NCBI RefSeq assembly: GCF_000340215.1
Contig: NW_006921534.1
Coordinates: 3,301,198-3,365,197, forward strand
Direction: 5' to 3'
Source: Pseudocercospora fijiensis CIRAD86
Lineage: Eukaryota > Ascomycota > Dothideomycetes > Mycosphaerellales > Mycosphaerellaceae
DNA: 64,000 bases
In this document: in pieces, positions 22,175 to 32,743 of the stretch
How the letters are laid out: each line of letters opens with the position of its first letter
Position numbering within the stretch: position 1 is the first letter of the stretch
Position numbers and translations under genes: made by a program
The notes under the pieces: model-generated
Told to the model about the DNA's origin: nothing
What the model saw: the letters and a program-made list of their open reading frames with translations, nothing else
Databases searched by the model: none

Positions 22175-23641
22175 ATGGCGAACATTCAAGCCTTCACCGA
22201 GCGCCAGAATGCTGCGCTCGCGAATGTGCAAGTCGGCGATCTAGTCTTCGTACAAAAGGTCGTTCAGCCTCAGTACGACGATGAGTTCGACCAAGATGAT
22301 GACTATGACGACCACGACTCCGAGGGCGAGGAGCAAAATGAAGAGGACGACAACGCTACCGAAGGCGACGCTGACGATGAGATCCGGAGCGAAGATGACC
22401 AACCTGAGTTCGAGTCAGAAGAGAGCAGCGAGAGTGAGGACTCCTCCGTAGACACGGGCAACACCAGCAGCACGAGCATTGTGCAGGCCTTCTTACCAAC
22501 CATGTACATTGTCTCTGCTGTCACGAAGACGTCTGATGGCACGATCGAGGACCTGCGTATGGCGCCAGTCACCTTTGCCGAGAAGGCGGACGGAGCGGAC
22601 GGCGAGCACGTCTTCCACATCTACGGAAAGGAGGTTTTGACGCATCACAGCAATTCGTGCGCATGTCAAGGTGCCAAGAGCATCCGGGAAATCGCCGTCG
22701 ACGATCATTTCGTGTTCTGGGCTACACCAAACGGTGATTATGTCCGTCGATTCATCGCCACAAATCCTTCCAGACGATGCATTGCCAACTGCCGCGACGG
22801 CTGGCTCAACGATGTACAGGAGCTGGATGGCATGATCAAGGATTACGATGTACCTCTCCTCTCGTGGGAGGGAGCGCTTCCGGGCTATTTCATGAAGCCA
22901 ATCTGTCCAGTCTGCGTGGGTGCTGATCTCACAAAGGAGCAGCAAGACACGCAACTTATGTTGCTCAACATCGGTCCCGCAAACGCTCAGGATCTGATGG
23001 GTGCTATTGTTGAGTTCATGGGACGTCTCAATCCACGGCGCACCCACGAGCTCGGCTACCGATTCGAGCAATTTGACGAGCGCAAGTGGGGTTTCGGCGC
23101 TTTTGACGATATGCTTTCAGAGAGCGATGAAGAGGATGACCAAGGCCAGTTCGAGCACTGGGATGAAGCCATGGATCCAAGCAACAACGTACCACAGCGT
23201 CCCGCGTCCGACACAACCATTGCTGAATTGCCACGAAAGACTTTTGGCGAAGTGAAGCTGGAGCATGATGACAGCGACTGCATGTTCTGTGCCACGGAAA
23301 TGAAAGACAGTTCACCTGTCATTGAGCTCCCATGCGGCCACGCGGCTTTCGACGAAGAGTGCATCACTAGGTGGCTCAAGCAGTATGACAGCTGCCCGAA
23401 ATGCCGAGCCCAAGTAAAGACTGCGAGCTCCGAGAACGAAGGGACTGCGAAAGTTCCCCCAATGGCCGCTCTGTCGCCACTGTCTCCAGGAGACTCTGGT
23501 GACGACTTCTCCTTGGTCAATGGAGCAGGCATGAGTGGAGAAGCCGCCATGGCGGCAGCAATCGCGGCGTCGCTTGCAGCAGAGGGACTTCAAAGCCAAG
23601 CCGATATGGACAGAGAGGACGCCATCATGTCTGACGAGTAG
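22175..23641 (+). CDS. RING-type zinc finger protein, probable E3 ubiquitin ligase
   Basis: I start at 22175 (aagATGGCG); upstream codons in frame are probably leader. The 488 residues begin with a short ordered part, then a long acidic tract (~30-85) rich in Asp/Glu. A C-terminal RING at ~371-415 has CMFC, ELPCGH, EECITRW and CPKC. The ligand spacing after CGH is AAFDEEC rather than the usual xFHxxC, so the second His of RING-H2 seems to be missing. The C-terminal 70 residues are Ala/Ser-rich and acidic with AAMAAAIAASLAAEG, resembling a ubiquitin-interacting-type helix. It most likely acts as an E3 ligase; its substrate is unknown. Confidence 0.8.
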   Translation: MANIQAFTERQNAALANVQVGDLVFVQKVVQPQYDDEFDQDDDYDDHDSEGEEQNEEDDNATEGDADDEIRSEDDQPEFESEESSESEDSSVDTGNTSSTSIVQAFLPTMYIVSAVTKTSDGTIEDLRMAPVTFAEKADGADGEHVFHIYGKEVLTHHSNSCACQGAKSIREIAVDDHFVFWATPNGDYVRRFIATNPSRRCIANCRDGWLNDVQELDGMIKDYDVPLLSWEGALPGYFMKPICPVCVGADLTKEQQDTQLMLLNIGPANAQDLMGAIVEFMGRLNPRRTHELGYRFEQFDERKWGFGAFDDMLSESDEEDDQGQFEHWDEAMDPSNNVPQRPASDTTIAELPRKTFGEVKLEHDDSDCMFCATEMKDSSPVIELPCGHAAFDEECITRWLKQYDSCPKCRAQVKTASSENEGTAKVPPMAALSPLSPGDSGDDFSLVNGAGMSGEAAMAAAIAASLAAEGLQSQADMDREDAIMSDE

Positions 23642-23966
23642 GATGGGTCGTGCTATTACATGTACTTTACAGGAAGAGGAGAATGGCATGCATCAGCGAG
23701 GCGTTCCGGTATCCTTGATTAGCAAAGGGCTACAGGCTATAAGGGAGGTGTTCCAAGACAGAGTGATTGAGCGTGAGCGAGTCGCTTTTTTGCGATGTTG
23801 CTTGACCGAGTTACTTGATATGTGATGACTACAATGCGACGAAATGTGTCCTTCGCCATGCGCAGCAGTTCTCCCAGCTTCGATCCGACGTCACCCGACG
23901 TTGCCTCTGTCTCCATCCGCACGTAGCCACTACAGATGTACTCCTGCCATATAGCGTTGCAACATT
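23642..23966. other. Intergenic region before Oma1
   Basis: 325 bp with no gene; the likely terminator of the RING gene and promoter of the Oma1 gene. Confidence 0.4.
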
Positions 23967-25139
23967 ATGATCCTTCAACAGGACGTTGCACAATTAATCA
24001 GTCGCAAGATGATAGCGAATCGAATAATGCTGGCTCTAAAGCCTCTCGGGTCTGTCCTGCAATCCACGACCACACGAAGCTTCGTCACATCACGTAGCTC
24101 TCCGCTCAACTTCCGAAGCAATACCCATCACAGTCTCTCCACTCGCGCCTTCTCCAACGCCACAAGATCACGGCATACTTCACGAGAATCATGGCAAGGG
24201 ATCTGGCGAAAGAGCCAACAGCGCAAATACAGACGACAAGCCTTCAACTACCAGCGCTACGAAACTTCGGAACGCCTCTTCTTACGATGGGCCTCCTCAC
24301 CGACCTTTTACTACCAAGTCACCGCACTCTCAGGCGTGGCGGCGACTGTCTACGTCTACAATCTTGAGACTGTCGACGTCAGTGGAAGACGCAGATTCAA
24401 CATCATATCACCTGAATTGGAGAAATTTATGGCGGAAGGGCAATATGAGCAGGTCCTGCGAGAATTTGGGCCGAAGATCATGAGTGAACGCAGTAAAGAG
24501 CATAGGCAAGTACAAAGGGTCCTTCAGAGACTACTACCGCATTCTGGACTAGAGGGAGAGCAGTGGGAAGTACATGTCATTGACGATGATATGAAGAATG
24601 CTTTCGTAATACCTGGCGGGAAGGTCTTCGTGTTTCGCGGGATTCTGGATATATGCCAGGGCGATGAGGGCCTTGCTGCCGTTCTGGGACACGAAATTGC
24701 GCATAACGTTGCACATCATGCCGCGGAGAGGATGAGCCGAATGTCGATTTTGACGGCGCTTGCTACGTTCACGCATTTCTTCGTTGGTGTAGACTTCGGA
24801 TTGGCGAGACTTGTCAACAACCTTGTCTTCGACTTGCCTGGAAGCAGAAAAGAAGAAGAAGAGGCGGATTACATCGGCTTGCTCATGATGGCTGAGAGCT
24901 GTTATAATCCGGAAGCTGCGATGGGCATATGGCAACGTATGGAAATATACGAGAAGAGCATGGGTGGAGCGCCGCCGCAGTTCTTGAGTACGCATCCAAG
25001 CTCGCATGCCAGGCTTGAGAAGATTCGGGGTTGGTTGCCGAAGGCTCAGCAGAAGTTGGAGGATGGCAACTGCGGTACGACGGGAGTGTATGCCCAGAGT
25101 TTTGGCAACACTATGCAGGACTTTGCGCGCTGGAGGTGA
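23967..25139 (+). CDS. OMA1: Mitochondrial metalloendopeptidase Oma1 (M48)
   Basis: A single exon of 390 codons (or 376 if initiation is at 24009, MIANRIML). The N-terminus is rich in Arg, Ser and Thr without acidic residues, as in a mitochondrial presequence. A membrane segment (YYQVTALSGVAATVYVYN) follows at ~112-130. The catalytic HEIAH of VLGHEIAHNVAHHAAE sits near residue 242, and EEEEADYIGLLMMAESCYNPEAA supplies the third zinc ligand. STHPSSHARLEKI is the conserved M48 end motif. Oma1 is an inner-membrane stress-activated protease that cleaves OPA1/Mgm1-type and misfolded membrane proteins. Confidence 0.95.
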   Translation: MILQQDVAQLISRKMIANRIMLALKPLGSVLQSTTTRSFVTSRSSPLNFRSNTHHSLSTRAFSNATRSRHTSRESWQGIWRKSQQRKYRRQAFNYQRYETSERLFLRWASSPTFYYQVTALSGVAATVYVYNLETVDVSGRRRFNIISPELEKFMAEGQYEQVLREFGPKIMSERSKEHRQVQRVLQRLLPHSGLEGEQWEVHVIDDDMKNAFVIPGGKVFVFRGILDICQGDEGLAAVLGHEIAHNVAHHAAERMSRMSILTALATFTHFFVGVDFGLARLVNNLVFDLPGSRKEEEEADYIGLLMMAESCYNPEAAMGIWQRMEIYEKSMGGAPPQFLSTHPSSHARLEKIRGWLPKAQQKLEDGNCGTTGVYAQSFGNTMQDFARWR

Positions 25140-25877
25140 GATGGAGAGAGGAGGAAATTATGCATACGATATGATACCCGGACAGTGTCACGGAAACCTA
25201 CACTCAATCATACACTCACGGGACTCACGGGGAAGGAAGCGGAAAGTCTTCGCCACAGAGTGCAAAGCATGAAGCAGGTGACCAGACTGCGAGGCTTACG
25301 AGGGTTGAAGCAACATCATTCGACAAGATATTTCAACGCTTCAAATGCCTGCCGCTCATGCGGTTAGAGTCAGCCTGATGGGCATGCAAGAAAGACACCA
25401 ACGCACGCCGACTACGAATTACCTACGCCTTGCCGCCGGCTCAGATGGCTTGTGGTTGAGATTTGGCGTGATTGGTGGGTGTTGCGCGCTATCAGCGACT
25501 AGGATCGAGCTCTGGCCGATCCCAGCCTTCTGGATGAATATCGGAAGCCTTGGTGGACTCTGATGGCACGCATCTACTAGGTGAGAGCTAGGCAGACGAG
25601 ACCAGTTCACCCTACGAGTTCCGCGACGATAAGAGCTTCGAGCTCAGTCAAGCACCTTGCGATAGGTGATCTTGCTGCTTGAGGATAGGTCCATTCGACA
25701 ATGCGAACTAGAACTTGCGTACACTCTGTGGTGACCACATGTTGTCGGTGAGGAGAAGTATCTGCTCGAGCAGCAATAAGCGATTAATGCTTGTCATCCG
25801 GTAGGCATAAGAGGCCTCAAACGTGCTGCACTTGACTTTACTTGATCTCACATCACCTCTTAGACCCAGATTCCATA
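25140..25877. other. Intergenic region between Oma1 and amidase
   Basis: About 740 bp with only short frames on both strands and no recognised feature. Confidence 0.4.
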
Positions 25878-27988
25878 ATGGCAACAGTAAGCGTTTCATA
25901 TCCTCCACAGCCATGGACTAACAAGTGAAAAGAGCATTGTCGAGGCCACGATTGAAGAGCTCCAACAAGCTCTCAAGTCCGGTCAAACCAATTCTGTCGA
26001 ACTAACAGCGAAGCACCTCCTCCGCATAGCAAAATATGACAGACGAAACCTCTACCTCAATTCTACTCCAATCATCAATCTCAATGCTTTCGAGGAAGCA
26101 CAAGCCAGCGATGACCTTCGCGCTGGGGGACAAATCCGATCAGACCTCGAGGGCATACCATGTACGATCAAAGACAGCTACAAAATCAAAGGCATGACCG
26201 TAGCTTCCGGATCTCCTGCGTTTCAAAACTTGATCGCCACCGATGACTCCTTCGTGGTCTCACGAATCAAGAGTAGCGGGGGAGTCATCCTTGGAAAAAC
26301 CAATATGCCGCCTATGGCCGCAGGAGGCATGCAAAGAGGTGTTTACGGAAGAGCCGAAAGTCCTTATAATGCGGACTATTTAACAGCCGCCTTCGCTTCA
26401 GGATCATCAAACGGCTCAGCTACAGCCACCGCAGCGAGCTTCGGCCTCTTCGGCATGGGCGAGGAGACCATATCTTCGGGTCGATCTCCAGCTTCTTACA
26501 ACGGTCTCGTGGCATATACTGGGTCTCGTGGTATGATTTCGATTCGTGGAAATTGGCCACTGTTCCCAAATTGTGATACTGTGGTGCCGCACACGAGGAC
26601 TGTCAAGGATATGTTCTCCTTGTTGGATGTGCTTGTTGCTCATGATGATCAGAAGCATTGTGATTTTTGGAGAGAACAGCCGTTCGTACCGCTGCCGGAT
26701 CCTGAGGATGTGAGGCCGACGAGTTTTCTTGAGCTTTGTGATAAGGAGGCCTTGAGGGGAAAGGTGCTTGGTGAGTACTGTGTAGAGTGGAAGGCATGGG
26801 TGGGAAGTTGAAACGTCTGCTAACCGTGGCTTTCTTCTCTCAGGTGTGCCAAAAATGTACATTGGTGGCGATGATCCTGCAGCACTTCCAGTGGCTCTGC
26901 GACCGAGCGTGAAAGAGTTGTGGGAGAAGGCTCGGAAGACGCTGGAATCGCTCGGTGCCACAGTGGTAGAAACGGACTTCCCAATTGTCACCAATCTGGA
27001 GAAGCCCTCGAGTGGCGAGAAGCCCACGACGCCATACTTCACACCTGCACACAAGAATGAGATCGACATGGTCCAAATGATGGCCTACACTTGGGACGAT
27101 TTCTTGGTGGCCAACAATGACAAGTCCTGCGTCACGACTCTTGCCGATGTTGATCCTGCTGAGATCTTCCCGCCTCCTCCAGGAGCGCTACCAGATCGCT
27201 ATGGCCCAGATGACCCGCTCGTCAAATGCTCTGCTCTAGTGGATGCAGTTAAGGGCGGCCGAGTGAAGACATTCGATATCCCGGAGCTCGGTCCCAAACT
27301 TCAAAGAATCGAGGAAACCCGCAAGGTCGACTTCGAAGCTTGGCTCGATGCAAATAAGCTAGACGCAGTGGTGTTCCCATGCCAAGGTGATGTTGGAAAA
27401 GCCGACGCCGATAAGAATGAAGAATCCGCGCGGGACGCTTGGAGAAATGGTGTCTTGTATTCTAATGGCAACTGCGCTATACGGCAATTCGGCATCCCTA
27501 CTTTCAGCGTTCCGATGGGGAATATGAGCGATATCGGCATGCCAGTCAATCTCACCTTTGCGACGAAATCATACCATGATCCTCAGATCCTGAGATATGG
27601 TTACGCTTTTGAAACTGCTCATCAGGGCCGGGTTGTGCCCCCTCGGACTTCAGCTCTGCCGACTGATAAGCTAGGACCTGGTGCCGAGATTTGTTCTGGT
27701 AGCAGGCCCCCGGTGCTCGATGTGACGGCCAAGAAGGTCACAATGGAAAAGATTGAGCTCACGGGAGCTGCTACTGGAGGCTTGGAATCTCTCACGATCT
27801 ACGTCGATGGCATTGAGGCAGCATCCATCGAGCCAACTGAAGAATCATGGAAAGTGCTCATTGATACTCAGCCGCATGAGGAGGAGAAGGTTGATGGCAA
27901 GAAAGTACCCGACATTGCGTTGGCTATGATAGTCGTTCTAGCGACGGGAAAGACTGGTCGTTCGTCCGGAAAATTGCTGTTCGCATGA
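25878..27988 (+). CDS. Amidase signature family enzyme
   Basis: Proposed exons are 25878-25886 (MAT), 25933-26770 and 26844-27988, 663 residues. The first intron begins gtaagc and contains ctaac; its acceptor (aag) is less certain. The second (gtgagt...ctcag) joins KVLG to VPKMYIGG. The amidase core shows EGIPCTIKDSYKIKGM with the catalytic Lys, GVILGKTNMPPMA, a variant of the Gly/Ser-rich signature (ASGSSNGSATATAASFG) and EETISSGRSPAS, which should carry the catalytic serines. Related enzymes hydrolyse amides to acid and ammonia. The ~130-residue C-terminal extension, with VTAKKVTMEKIELTG, resembles that of some fungal secondary amidases. No signal peptide is seen. Confidence 0.85.
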
Positions 27989-28704
27989 AAAGCAATCCTG
28001 GCAAAGGAAAAAGCCTCTGGCTGGGCATCAGGATATGGAGAAATCTCCACTTGTCTCCATTTTGGGATCTTGAATCGTCTCCCGAGTTATCATCACCCTT
28101 GCAGCATTGTATGTGTCGTACCTCGCGCAACGAACATCAAGCTTTCCAATCAAACTTGGCGTGCAGACCAGGACGGTATCTGACTCCTGACACAGCGTAG
28201 GCGCCTATAAGGAAAACGTTCGTCGTGGTACATTCCCATAGCAGCTAGTGACCATCGATGTGTGTACAATGAGCAGGCTGCATCTGCGTAGGACCCTCGA
28301 CCGGTGCGAGTCAGCTTACTGAGTTTGCGAGCGATGTGTGTTGTGATGCTGGGCCGGCCGAAGAAGCGGGTCTCTGTTCGCGTTCGCGTTCGCGTTCGCC
28401 TTTATGTCATTGCGATGCTGAGAGGGCGGGTAAGGGTCGCTCCCGAGAGCTCTCTGGGGGTCATTATTCCTGGACCGTCCATCGGAAGTGTTTGTGATGT
28501 AGGAGGACCTAAGAAAACAGCGAAGACTTTTCATCCATTGGGACTGCGCAAAATGGCGCGTGCCCAAGCTCGTAACCACCATAACATCATTCGTTCGCCC
28601 GACACCACTCATGCATGCAACGCTTTACGTCTGCGGAGCTAGATAACATGTCTGCTCAACGCTGATCTTGACCACCCACAACACCAACTCCAAGCACCTC
28701 CAAT
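27989..28704. other. Convergent intergenic region with a short hexamer repeat
   Basis: Lies between the 3' ends of the amidase (+) and Met-tRNA synthetase (-). A short array of the hexamer gttcgc (about four copies, 28376-28400) is present. The open frames around it are frame shadows of that repeat. Nothing else recognised. Confidence 0.45.
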
Positions 28705-30714
28705 CTAAGAAGTCTGCAGTGCAGCTTGTCTCACACCTTCCGTGACTTCCTCCACAGCATCACCAGCCTTAGGATTCGTCTCCGCGCCGTCCTTCTCCAC
28801 GGCCTCAACGCTCTTGCCTTCAAGGTCGCCAGTGGCCTTGGCACGCTCTGCGGCTTTCTTCGCCTTTTTGGCGTCTTTTTCTGCCTTGCGGGCTGCCTTC
28901 TTCTTGGTTTCTTCCTCCTTGGCCTTCTTTAGTTCGTCGCCACCAAACATCTCCTTCCACTCCTGCGCCTTTTCCGGCTTGATCATCTTGAACAAGTGCT
29001 CCGCTTTGCCAATCTTGTGTCCAGCTGGAATTGACTCGGCAGTCCACTCATCAGGGATGATGAGGAGCTCTGCCTGCAATTGGCTGAGAATGGAGCGTGC
29101 GGTAGCTGGCATGTATGGCGCGATGATGGAGGCGAGAAGATGAATGTGCTGTACAGCAAGATTGACGACTGCGTCGCAGCGAGCGCGCTCGTTCTTGAAG
29201 AGGTTGTTGTCGATCTTGTTGGCTTGCAGGAGACCGTTCCCTAGCGAGGAGAATTCGCGTGCGGTCACAAGACCACCCTTGAGATGCACGGCGTCCATCT
29301 CCTTCACATACTCCTTCAATTTCGCATTAGTATCAGCAATATGCTGCTTGAGCTGGTCATTGATCTCAGAGGGTAATGAGTCCTTTGGCCAGGCTGGGAC
29401 GTTGCTGTCGTAGGTAGCAGGGTTGTTGACGAACTTCAACACGCGATTCACCAAGTTTCCGAAGTTGTTTAGCAACTCGTTGTTGTTGGCTGCTACAAAG
29501 CTGTCCCATTCAAATTCGGTGTCCGAAGTTTCTGGTCTGCGCAAAAGTAGGAAGTATCGCCAGATGTCGGCAGATACACCGGTAGCCTTGGCGCTATTGC
29601 CAAATACACCAATGTTACGCGATTTGCTGAACTTGCCATGCTCGTAGTTGAGATATTCTGTAGTCGAGAGGGTGTTCAGCATGGTCCATTTGTCGCCAGT
29701 GCCGAGCTGCGAGCATGGAAAGACGACGGTGTGAAAGGGAACGTTGTCTTTGCCCATGAACTGATAAAGCTGGACGTTCTCTGGGTTGCGCCACCATTTC
29801 TCCCAGTGCTCAGTGTATGTCGCAGTGATACTGACATAGCCGATGCAAGCATCAAACCACACGTACATGACCTTGTCGTCGTAGCCAGGGAGTGGTACTG
29901 GAGTACCCCATTTGAGATCACGAGTGATACCTCGGGGCTTGAGACCTTCCTTGAGCCAAGCGTTGGTGATGTTAATGCCGTTGTCACTCCAGACACCATT
30001 CTTGTGGCTCTCGGCGGACCAGGCATTGACTTGATCTTGCAGCTTGTTGAGCAGAAGGAAGGCATGCTTCGTCTCGCGTGCTTCTGGTGTGGCGCCATCT
30101 AGCTTACATCGTGGGTTCTTGAGGTCGAGCGGGTCGAGTAGATGCCCGCACTTGTCACATTGATCTCCTCTTGCATCGTTGTAGCCACACAATGGACACT
30201 CACCCTCCACGAATCTGTCCGCCAAGAAGCCGTCGTGCTTTGTGCAGTATGGCTGAGTTGTAGTCCGCTCTTCCAAGTATCCATTCTTGTGCAGCTTTGT
30301 GAAGATATCTTGTGCTATGTCGGTCTGCTGTTGAGTCGGTGTTCTGCCGAAGTGGTCGAATGCGATCTCGAACCAGTCGTAGACCTCCTTGTGCAGCTTG
30401 TTGTACTTGTCGCATAGTTGCTCTGGCGTGACCCCTTCTTCGATCGCCTTGGTCTCTGTCGCCGTGCCGTACTCGTCTGTACCGCATATGTATAGGGTGG
30501 GATTGCCTCGTGCCTTGCTATAGCGCGAGAAGACATCTGCGCTCAGCACTGAGCCGATGATGTTGCCCAGATGAGGCACGTTGTTGACATATGGCAGAGC
30601 AGAGGTGATGAGTACGTTCTTCTTGCCCTCCTCGGGGAGGATCTCCTGCTTCACGCCGTTCGTAGCCATGTCGCGTGCGCTAGTTGTGTTCGGAATTACA
30701 GGTGCGGAAGGCAA
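28705..30714 (-). CDS. MES1: Cytosolic methionyl-tRNA synthetase
   Basis: A single exon encoding 669 residues from MPSAPVIPN (or from an internal Met at residue 16). Class I signatures are clear: PHLGN as the HIGH-type motif at ~47-51, a zinc-binding region with CPLCGYNDARGDQCDKCGH, CIGYVS, and KFSKS near ~359. An anticodon-binding helical domain follows. The C-terminus has a lysine/alanine-rich helix (EETKKKAARKAEKDAKKAKK) and acidic end, instead of the Arc1p-type or EMAP domain. It charges tRNA-Met in the cytosol. No mitochondrial presequence is visible, so the organellar enzyme should be encoded elsewhere. Confidence 0.96.
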   Translation of the reverse strand: MPSAPVIPNTTSARDMATNGVKQEILPEEGKKNVLITSALPYVNNVPHLGNIIGSVLSADVFSRYSKARGNPTLYICGTDEYGTATETKAIEEGVTPEQLCDKYNKLHKEVYDWFEIAFDHFGRTPTQQQTDIAQDIFTKLHKNGYLEERTTTQPYCTKHDGFLADRFVEGECPLCGYNDARGDQCDKCGHLLDPLDLKNPRCKLDGATPEARETKHAFLLLNKLQDQVNAWSAESHKNGVWSDNGINITNAWLKEGLKPRGITRDLKWGTPVPLPGYDDKVMYVWFDACIGYVSITATYTEHWEKWWRNPENVQLYQFMGKDNVPFHTVVFPCSQLGTGDKWTMLNTLSTTEYLNYEHGKFSKSRNIGVFGNSAKATGVSADIWRYFLLLRRPETSDTEFEWDSFVAANNNELLNNFGNLVNRVLKFVNNPATYDSNVPAWPKDSLPSEINDQLKQHIADTNAKLKEYVKEMDAVHLKGGLVTAREFSSLGNGLLQANKIDNNLFKNERARCDAVVNLAVQHIHLLASIIAPYMPATARSILSQLQAELLIIPDEWTAESIPAGHKIGKAEHLFKMIKPEKAQEWKEMFGGDELKKAKEEETKKKAARKAEKDAKKAKKAAERAKATGDLEGKSVEAVEKDGAETNPKAGDAVEEVTEGVRQAALQTS

Positions 30715-31237
30715 TCTTTGAAAGACAGTGGTGTCGATACTTTATGAGTACAGTCGATTCAGGGTATGACAGACCTGGTTAGAGAAGGTTTGGCTTGGCT
30801 TGGCTGCTCTTTGAAGAACAGTCATCTCTGACACAACCCAACCTTGGAAATTTATCTTTTCATGATGCTGGCCTCGCGCGTTTCCCCGCGAGACGCACCT
30901 TTCGCACTCCGCTCCGCTCCCTGCACCTGCATAATCAGCCTTATCGGGAGCTGCCATGCCATCCGGGAACCTAGAATATCTACATTTCCACCTCCAAGTC
31001 TGCGAATCGCTACATATAACATGACTCGAAATGATTATGACAACCATCTGCTGGGCCTCCTCCGCCGGCATTTCTTGCACGGCGGTAATTACTGACATCA
31101 GCATACAGGCAACAAGACAGGAGAACGTAGTTTCGAGGCAGCGGACGCGCATGCAAAGCTCGTTGATTCATTAAGCCTCCTACAGTGTGACGCCGACATG
31201 AAAGTCGCAGCGATGGCCGGCAAATGCTTCAAAGCCT
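30715..31237. other. Intergenic region between MetRS and Ctr
   Basis: 523 bp containing the MetRS promoter and the 3' end of the copper transporter. The minus-strand frame here (30742-31152) has no recognisable domain and overlaps both. Confidence 0.4.
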
Positions 31238-31860
31238 TCAATGGCCGTCGCAATGATCCGCCCTAGGTGTCCAGTCCCCGATCACGAAGCTCCCGAGGAA
31301 CGTTCCTCCCAATATCGACATAAAGTATCCGACGTTCATGGTCATCACCGCCAACATCCTGTAGCGAAGGTCAGCAAACGGGCTTCGCTCGGTGGAAACT
31401 CATTGGAAAGAGCCTACAGCAGATAGCTCACGCCCGCAAGCACGGTGTCTAGGCATGCTCGCGCTAGAGCCTCATTGATGTTCCAGGGCCGTCCTGAACC
31501 GGCGACCAGCTGCCGTCGAACCTTATCATCCAGATCTGATCGCAGTATAGGCGTATCCTTGCGATAGCTATACCACACCAGCAAGGCTGCGAAGTTCTGG
31601 CGAATTGCGATTATTCCTCGAAATAGCACTGCAAGGACGATGAGGAAGATGCATGTTCCCACGTATTGGCCAGTGGTGTCCGGAGTCCAGCCCTCGGAGT
31701 ACAGAGGGGTCGATGTTGAGGTGAAGAAGGTCATCACCATGTCAGCCATGGACATCATTGAGCTATCCATCGATCCGTGTCCCGACATGTCGGATGTCGA
31801 GGACGCCATGGCTCCGCTGGAAGTCGCGGTCATGGACATTGACATCGAGTTCATGTCCAT
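31238..31860 (-). CDS. Ctr-family copper transporter
   Basis: Exon 1 (31860-31418) starts MDMNSMSMSM and ends inside the second membrane segment. A 59 bp intron (gtaggc...gctacag) joins it to exon 2 (31358-31238), restoring GVSYLLMLAVMTMNVGYFMSILGGTFLGSF, a Ctr-type TM2/TM3 with the MxxxM copper-relay pattern and GxxxG packing. The 187-residue product has a Met- and Ser-rich, histidine-containing N-terminus, one TM around GTCIFLIVLAVLFRGI, and two more at the C-terminus. Ctr proteins form trimers that bring Cu(I) into the cytosol; whether this one is plasma-membrane or vacuolar is not clear. It is divergent from a ferric reductase gene. Confidence 0.92.
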
Positions 31861-32743
31861 ATTCCAGTTGTGGTCGTTGGTAGATTGCCAGGCGGGTGGA
31901 ACTCTGGATTTTCGAAATGCCTAGGTGGCCTGCTCCAGGTATTGAAAAACTCGCAAGGAGGTGCAAGACCGTAAACTGGTGATAAGAATCGGCGCTGATG
32001 AGGTACGGGAGAGGGGGGGTTCTTCAGCACCAAAGAAGCTGCTCAAAGCACAAGACGAAATGCAGGACGAAGAATCAACAGCCTCAATCCACGCTCAAAC
32101 GTGCTCTGCAGCCCCCCAACCCCGGACGCCGGCATGCCACCCATCGCAATTCCGATTTGCAATCCCTACGTATCTTCACCACAGCAGGGTCGCGCGGTCC
32201 TGAAGAAAGAGTGCCGTAAAGCCGGCAGAACTCCCGCAAACTTGCTCATTGATGATCCTTGGCGCTGCCGACCAGCCTTTTCCGGTTAGCCCATTTTCGG
32301 GCACCGTCAATCAAAAGCTCTTTGAGCAGGAAAAGGTTCGGTGCGAGCCTTGAATCAATCCTGACGTGTTATCGCTGGGATGCGGGTGCATTCAGTGGCG
32401 TGTTCGAGCGTGTCCACCGCGTGGGATGAAGGCATTGTTCCAGGCATTATTGTTGCGGCCTCCCGTGGTGCATTCAATTCTCGCTTATTCCGACCCTGAC
32501 GAAGGAGCTCCGAATGAGCAAGATACGTCGGAGTGCGTTTGAGGAAACGTCAAGGATTCCTGCATCTCGAGATGATACCTTGCCGGACACTCTTCTGGAA
32601 CTGCTGACCTTTCCACGACCTACACCTTCTCTTCTGCCCTGATCACCTCCGTCACATTCGCATCAGGCTGTGCCCCTCACTGAAGCTCGTCTCGTGGGCG
32701 ACCCCTTCGAACGTCTTCCGCGTGTATATCAACGCCGCTCGCC
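31861..32743. promoter_or_regulatory. Shared divergent promoter, copper transporter and ferric reductase
   Basis: These 883 bp separate Ctr (minus, start 31860) and the reductase (plus, start 32744). A GATAAG word lies near 31980, close to the Ctr start, and a TTGCTCA word near 32243 slightly resembles a copper-response element. These are single matches and not proof of regulation. No gene is seen inside. Confidence 0.4.

Noticed and set aside
26416..27069. 217-codon minus-strand frame
   Set aside because: Antisense to the amidase exons, with no motif.
28376..28400. Possible CRISPR-like or regulatory direct repeats (gttcgc)
   Set aside because: Six-base unit without spacers; an ordinary microsatellite, and CRISPR is not expected in a fungal genome.
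28316..28612. Minus-strand 98-codon frame with an Asn-Ala repeat
   Set aside because: The repeat is the antisense of the short gttcgc array in a non-coding stretch.
32240..32250. TTGCTCA word as a copper-response element
   Set aside because: A single imperfect match to the yeast Mac1 site with no second copy; noted only within the shared promoter entry.
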